Positions 47,793-48,124 of a DNA stretch of 48,124 nt are shown piece by piece. The position numbers and the translations under genes were made by a program. The notes under the pieces are model-generated. The model was not told the origin of the DNA, searched no databases, and was given only the letters and a program-made list of their open reading frames with translations. Positions within the stretch are counted from its first letter, which is position 1. Every line of letters begins with the position of its first letter. The DNA lies in assembly GCA_947425785.1 (NCBI GenBank), contig CANEAY010000015.1:1-48124 (forward strand), read 5' to 3'. Source of the DNA: an uncultured Pseudoflavonifractor sp. (lineage in GTDB: Bacteria > Bacillota > Clostridia > Oscillospirales > Oscillospiraceae).

Positions 47793-47822
47793 GAGGGACG
47801 CTTGCGTAGGCAAGCGTCCCTC
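47793..47822. terminator. Bidirectional terminator, second copy of the GACGCTTGC hairpin
   Basis: GAGGGACGCTTGC (47793-47805) pairs exactly with 47810-47822 around GTAG; TGATTTTG follows. Nearly the same arms as the hairpin at 45754, about 2 kb upstream. Confidence 0.8.
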
Positions 47823-47845
47823 TGATTTTGTTTGAAAACCGGGGG

Positions 47846-48124
47846 TCACTCCAGCTGGAACTGGCCGGTGTAGAGCTGGTAGTAGCGGCCCTGCTCCTCC
47901 AGGAGCTGGGCGTGACTGCCCTTCTCCTCGATCTGGCCGTGCTCGATGACCACGATGCAGTCGGAGTTGCGTACGGTGGAGAGCCGGTGGGCGATGACGA
48001 ACACGGTGCGGTTCTCCATGAGGGCGTCCATGCCCTTCTGGATGAGGGCCTCGGTGCGGGTGTCGATGGAGGAGGTGGCCTCGTCCAAAATCATCACCGG
48101 GGGGTCGGCCACGGCGGCCCGGGC
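47846..48124 (-). CDS. ABC transporter ATP-binding/permease protein, C-terminal part (partial)
   Basis: The last 92 residues of a nucleotide-binding domain, with the 5' part beyond the window. Walker B and D-loop MILDEATSSIDTRTE, the H-loop VIAHRLST and the usual GQIEEKGSHAQLLE end are clear. The tail (YYQLYTGQFQLE) is typical of MsbA/LmrA-like half-transporters with fused membrane domain, often encoded in pairs. Substrate unknown. Confidence 0.88.
   Translation of the reverse strand, partial: ARAAVADPPVMILDEATSSIDTRTEALIQKGMDALMENRTVFVIAHRLSTVRNSDCIVVIEHGQIEEKGSHAQLLEEQGRYYQLYTGQFQLE

Overview
This GC-rich window reads as chromosome of an anaerobic, gut-type Clostridia, most likely in the Oscillospiraceae/Flavonifractor-Intestinimonas neighbourhood. 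The basis is a T-box leader before ileS, sepF and divIVA, a pdaB-like sporulation deacetylase, an anaerobic sulfatase maturase, Cat-type CoA-transferase metabolism, sigma-54 activators and clostridial ribosome binding sites. Genus is inference. No tRNA, rRNA, CRISPR array, transposase or phage gene was seen.

Region 1 (about 0.1-11.1 kb) looks like a sulfated-carbohydrate locus. It holds a radical-SAM sulfatase maturase (-), then divergently a PfkB sugar kinase and two Cys-type sulfatases without signal peptides (+). Facing them on the minus strand are a tripartite tricarboxylate transporter (tctC, tctB, tctA), a zinc polyol dehydrogenase and a ROK repressor. The kinase, dehydrogenase and ROK promoters all carry the same 9-bp word, TTTATAAAA, just downstream of the predicted transcription start, which points to one ROK regulon. 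I infer import of a small anionic (sulfated) sugar or polyol, desulfation in the cytoplasm, oxidation to a ketose and phosphorylation.

Region 2 (11.2-27.9 kb) starts with a pdaB-like gene and two overlapping sigma-54 activator genes. A near-perfect -24/-12 promoter then drives a strongly codon-biased operon: acyl-CoA dehydrogenase, MaoC hydratase, SDR, Cat-type CoA-transferase, OFA-type MFS carrier and GntP permease. Next, on the same strand, come an acyl-CoA ligase, an MBL hydrolase, a flavodoxin-like reductase, an SDR, a BaiE-like SnoaL dehydratase and a 640-aa OYE/Fe-S/FAD reductase. This second set resembles the bile-acid 7-dehydroxylation (bai) toolkit (BaiB, BaiA, BaiE, BaiCD) in an unfamiliar context. 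It is my leading candidate for an undescribed pathway.

Region 3 (27.9-38.9 kb) is housekeeping: miaB, a GIY-YIG nuclease gene bracketed by inverted REP-like elements, mutS, a CPBP protease, mutL, hfq, then a HlyD-like protein, yggS/ylmE, sepF and divIVA. miaA is absent from its common place between mutL and hfq.

Region 4 (38.9-43.3 kb) has a ladder of six hairpins, a divergent pair (59-aa ribbon-helix-helix protein and 60-aa Cys-rich protein) around a triple 11-bp operator, and ileS behind a T-box leader and a small zinc-ribbon gene.

Region 5 (43.3-48.1 kb) is accessory: a membrane-anchored XRE regulator, secreted and membrane proteins of unknown function with a local 107-bp duplication, an SLH-anchored GH5 glucanase, a small secreted protein, and the end of an ABC exporter.
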